Part shown: positions 39,774 through 41,001 of the stretch, piece after piece
How positions within the stretch are numbered: position 1 is the stretch's first letter
Layout of the letters: every line of letters begins with the position of its first letter
Program-made: the position numbers and the translations under genes
Assembly: GCA_017651515.1 (NCBI GenBank)
Contig: JAGCCU010000074.1
Location: forward strand, 1 to 41,001
Length of the DNA stretch: 41,001 bases
Reading direction: 5' to 3'
Source of the DNA: Muribaculaceae bacterium
GTDB taxonomy: Bacteria > Bacteroidota > Bacteroidia > Bacteroidales > Muribaculaceae
The notes under the pieces: generated by a model
What the model was told of the DNA's origin: nothing
Seen by the model: only the letters and a program-made list of their open reading frames with translations
Databases searched by the model: none

Positions 39774-41001
39774 GTTGAAATGGTATATGCGTTAAAAGGT
39801 GGAGGAGTAACTGCACCATCGTTGGTACTGTCATTCTCGTCAGTGGAGTCTTGAGCCTGTATTTCACGTTTGCGCTTGGCTTCCTCGTTGGCCTTGATAA
39901 TCTCATCGGTGCGAGAGAGCCATTGACGTTTGCCGAAGATGCGTTCTGCGTCTTCGGTATAAATCACCTCGCGTTGCACGAGCAGGTCGGCGAGTTCATG
40001 GTGTCCGTCTTTGTACTTTTCAAGTATCTCTCTAGCCCGTTGGTACTGGCTATCGATAATAGCCTGTACCTCATTATCGATAGCCTGTGCACGAGCTTCG
40101 CTATATGGTTTGGTGAAGCCGTAACTCTGACCGCTTGAATCGTAGTATGAAATATTGGGAAGTTTCTCGCTCATGCCATAGTATGTGACCATGGCATATG
40201 CCATCTTGGTTGCACGTTCAAGATCGTTGAGCGCACCAGTATCGATGATATCTAGGAACATCTCTTCGGCCATGCGTCCAGCCAGTAGTGAACACAATTT
40301 ATCGAGTATAGCTTGCTTTGGTTCAATCTGTCGCTCTTCGGGCATATACCATGCAGCTCCCAAAGCCTTACCTCGTGGCACGATAGTAACTTTGATGAGT
40401 GGGTCGGCATATTGGAGATGCCAGCTCACTGTAGCATGTCCGGCTTCATGTACTGCAATTGAGCGGCGCTCGTCTTCGGTTATAACCTTTGATTTCTTCT
40501 CCAGACCGCCAATAATACGGTCGATGGCATCCATGAAGTCTTGTCGCTGAACAGCTTTTTTCTTGTGGCGGGCAGCGATAAGTGCTGCCTCATTGCAGAC
40601 GTTGGCGATGTCAGCACCAGAGAAACCTGGCGTTTGCCGCGCGAGCAGGTCGATATCTACGCTGCCATCGGTCTTCACATTGCGTAGGTGCACCTGGAAG
40701 ATTTCTTTACGGTCGCTCAACTCCGGCAATTCCACATATATCTGTCGGTCAAAACGTCCTGCACGCAGCAGAGCAGTGTCAAGGATGTCGGCACGGTTGG
40801 TTGCAGCAAGGATAATCACACCACTGTTGCTCCCGAAACCGTCCATCTCAGTGAGGAGCTGGTTAAGTGTATTCTCTCGTTCGTCATTGCCGCCCATGCT
40901 GGCATTCTTGCCTCGAGCACGTCCCACGGCATCAATCTCATCGATGAACACAATGCATGGGGCTTTTTCCTTGGCTTGTAGGAACAAGTCGCGGACGCGG
41001 C
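39770..41001 (-). CDS. ftsH: ATP-dependent zinc metalloprotease FtsH, C-terminal part (5' end outside window)
   Basis: FtsH is the membrane-anchored AAA+ protease that degrades misfolded or regulatory membrane proteins. The visible part begins inside the AAA domain (RVRDLFLQAKEKAPCIVFID, Walker B with the DEID acidic pair). It includes the second region of homology (TNRADILDTALLRAGRFDRQ), the zinc-binding HEAGH of the peptidase domain, and the third ligand in DTGALNDLERATKMAYAM. The C-terminus has a long low-complexity tail (about 45 residues past the RIFGKRQW block), rich in E, D, K, R, N and T, ending TPPPFNAYTIST. The first roughly 250 residues with the membrane segments lie beyond the right edge; the TTG near 40987 is not the start. 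The gene is first of a tight group that continues into the TerB-like gene. Confidence 0.95.
   Translation of the reverse strand, partial: RVRDLFLQAKEKAPCIVFIDEIDAVGRARGKNASMGGNDERENTLNQLLTEMDGFGSNSGVIILAATNRADILDTALLRAGRFDRQIYVELPELSDRKEIFQVHLRNVKTDGSVDIDLLARQTPGFSGADIANVCNEAALIAARHKKKAVQRQDFMDAIDRIIGGLEKKSKVITEDERRSIAVHEAGHATVSWHLQYADPLIKVTIVPRGKALGAAWYMPEERQIEPKQAILDKLCSLLAGRMAEEMFLDIIDTGALNDLERATKMAYAMVTYYGMSEKLPNISYYDSSGQSYGFTKPYSEARAQAIDNEVQAIIDSQYQRAREILEKYKDGHHELADLLVQREVIYTEDAERIFGKRQWLSRTDEIIKANEEAKRKREIQAQDSTDENDSTNDGAVTPPPFNAYTIST

Noticed and set aside
1-41001. tRNA genes, CRISPR arrays, integrases or insertion sequences
   Set aside because: No cloverleaf with a recognisable T-loop, no regularly spaced short repeats and no transposase or integrase motifs were found on either strand.

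Overview
The window looks like a chromosomal segment of a gut- or rumen-type member of the Bacteroidales. The evidence is a SusC/SusD pair, a PorQ type IX secretion component, Bacteroidota-style promoters (TTG about 19-20 bases before TAnnTTTG), almost no Shine-Dalgarno sequences, and paired domain families typical of this order (DUF3822 with rsmD; DUF6249 with an ECF sigma factor and a DUF5056-like protein). A family such as Muribaculaceae or Prevotellaceae is plausible, but that is inference. No tRNA, rRNA, CRISPR array or insertion sequence was recognised.

Left part (1-10045, minus strand): the division and cell-wall (dcw) cluster is read rsmH, ftsL-like, ftsI (PBP with PASTA), murE, mraY, murD, ftsW, murG. 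It ends abruptly. After about 100 codons, one of them a nonsense codon, murG runs in frame into the conserved core of an RHS-type protein with an AT-rich C-terminal tip that leaves the window. This is either a real rearrangement or an assembly chimera, and this murG copy cannot be functional. No mraZ gene precedes rsmH.

Middle part (10046-25667): porQ; a small TonB-C-domain protein; rsmD with DUF3822; then a surface/secreted gene block on the minus strand. The first unit of that block is SusC, SusD, an unknown lipoprotein and a PKD plus propeller-like lipoprotein, closed by a good hairpin terminator at 17710-17736. The second unit has its own promoter. It encodes two secreted proteins, a propeller-like protein and a phosphodiester glycosidase (NAGPA family) with an Ig-like region, and both end in almost identical 57-residue dockerin domains. 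A long nested hairpin with a following T-tract lies between these two genes. The block resembles a polysaccharide or glycoconjugate utilisation locus whose only recognisable enzyme is the NAGPA protein.

Right part (25940-41001): a pseudouridine synthase with a large coiled-coil N-terminal extension; a cluster of three GNAT-like acyltransferase genes; an AI-2E-type transporter; cutC; a large transglutaminase-like protein with a second, degenerate transglutaminase core and a thioredoxin-like tail; an operon of DUF6249 membrane protein, ECF sigma factor and small membrane protein; three tandem paralogous lipoproteins; a TerB-like protein overlapping ftsH by four bases; and the 3' part of ftsH, which runs off the window end.

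The most interesting features are the murG/RHS junction, the dockerin-tagged pair with its structured spacer next to the SusCD locus, the tandem lipoprotein family beside ftsH, and the two-core transglutaminase protein.
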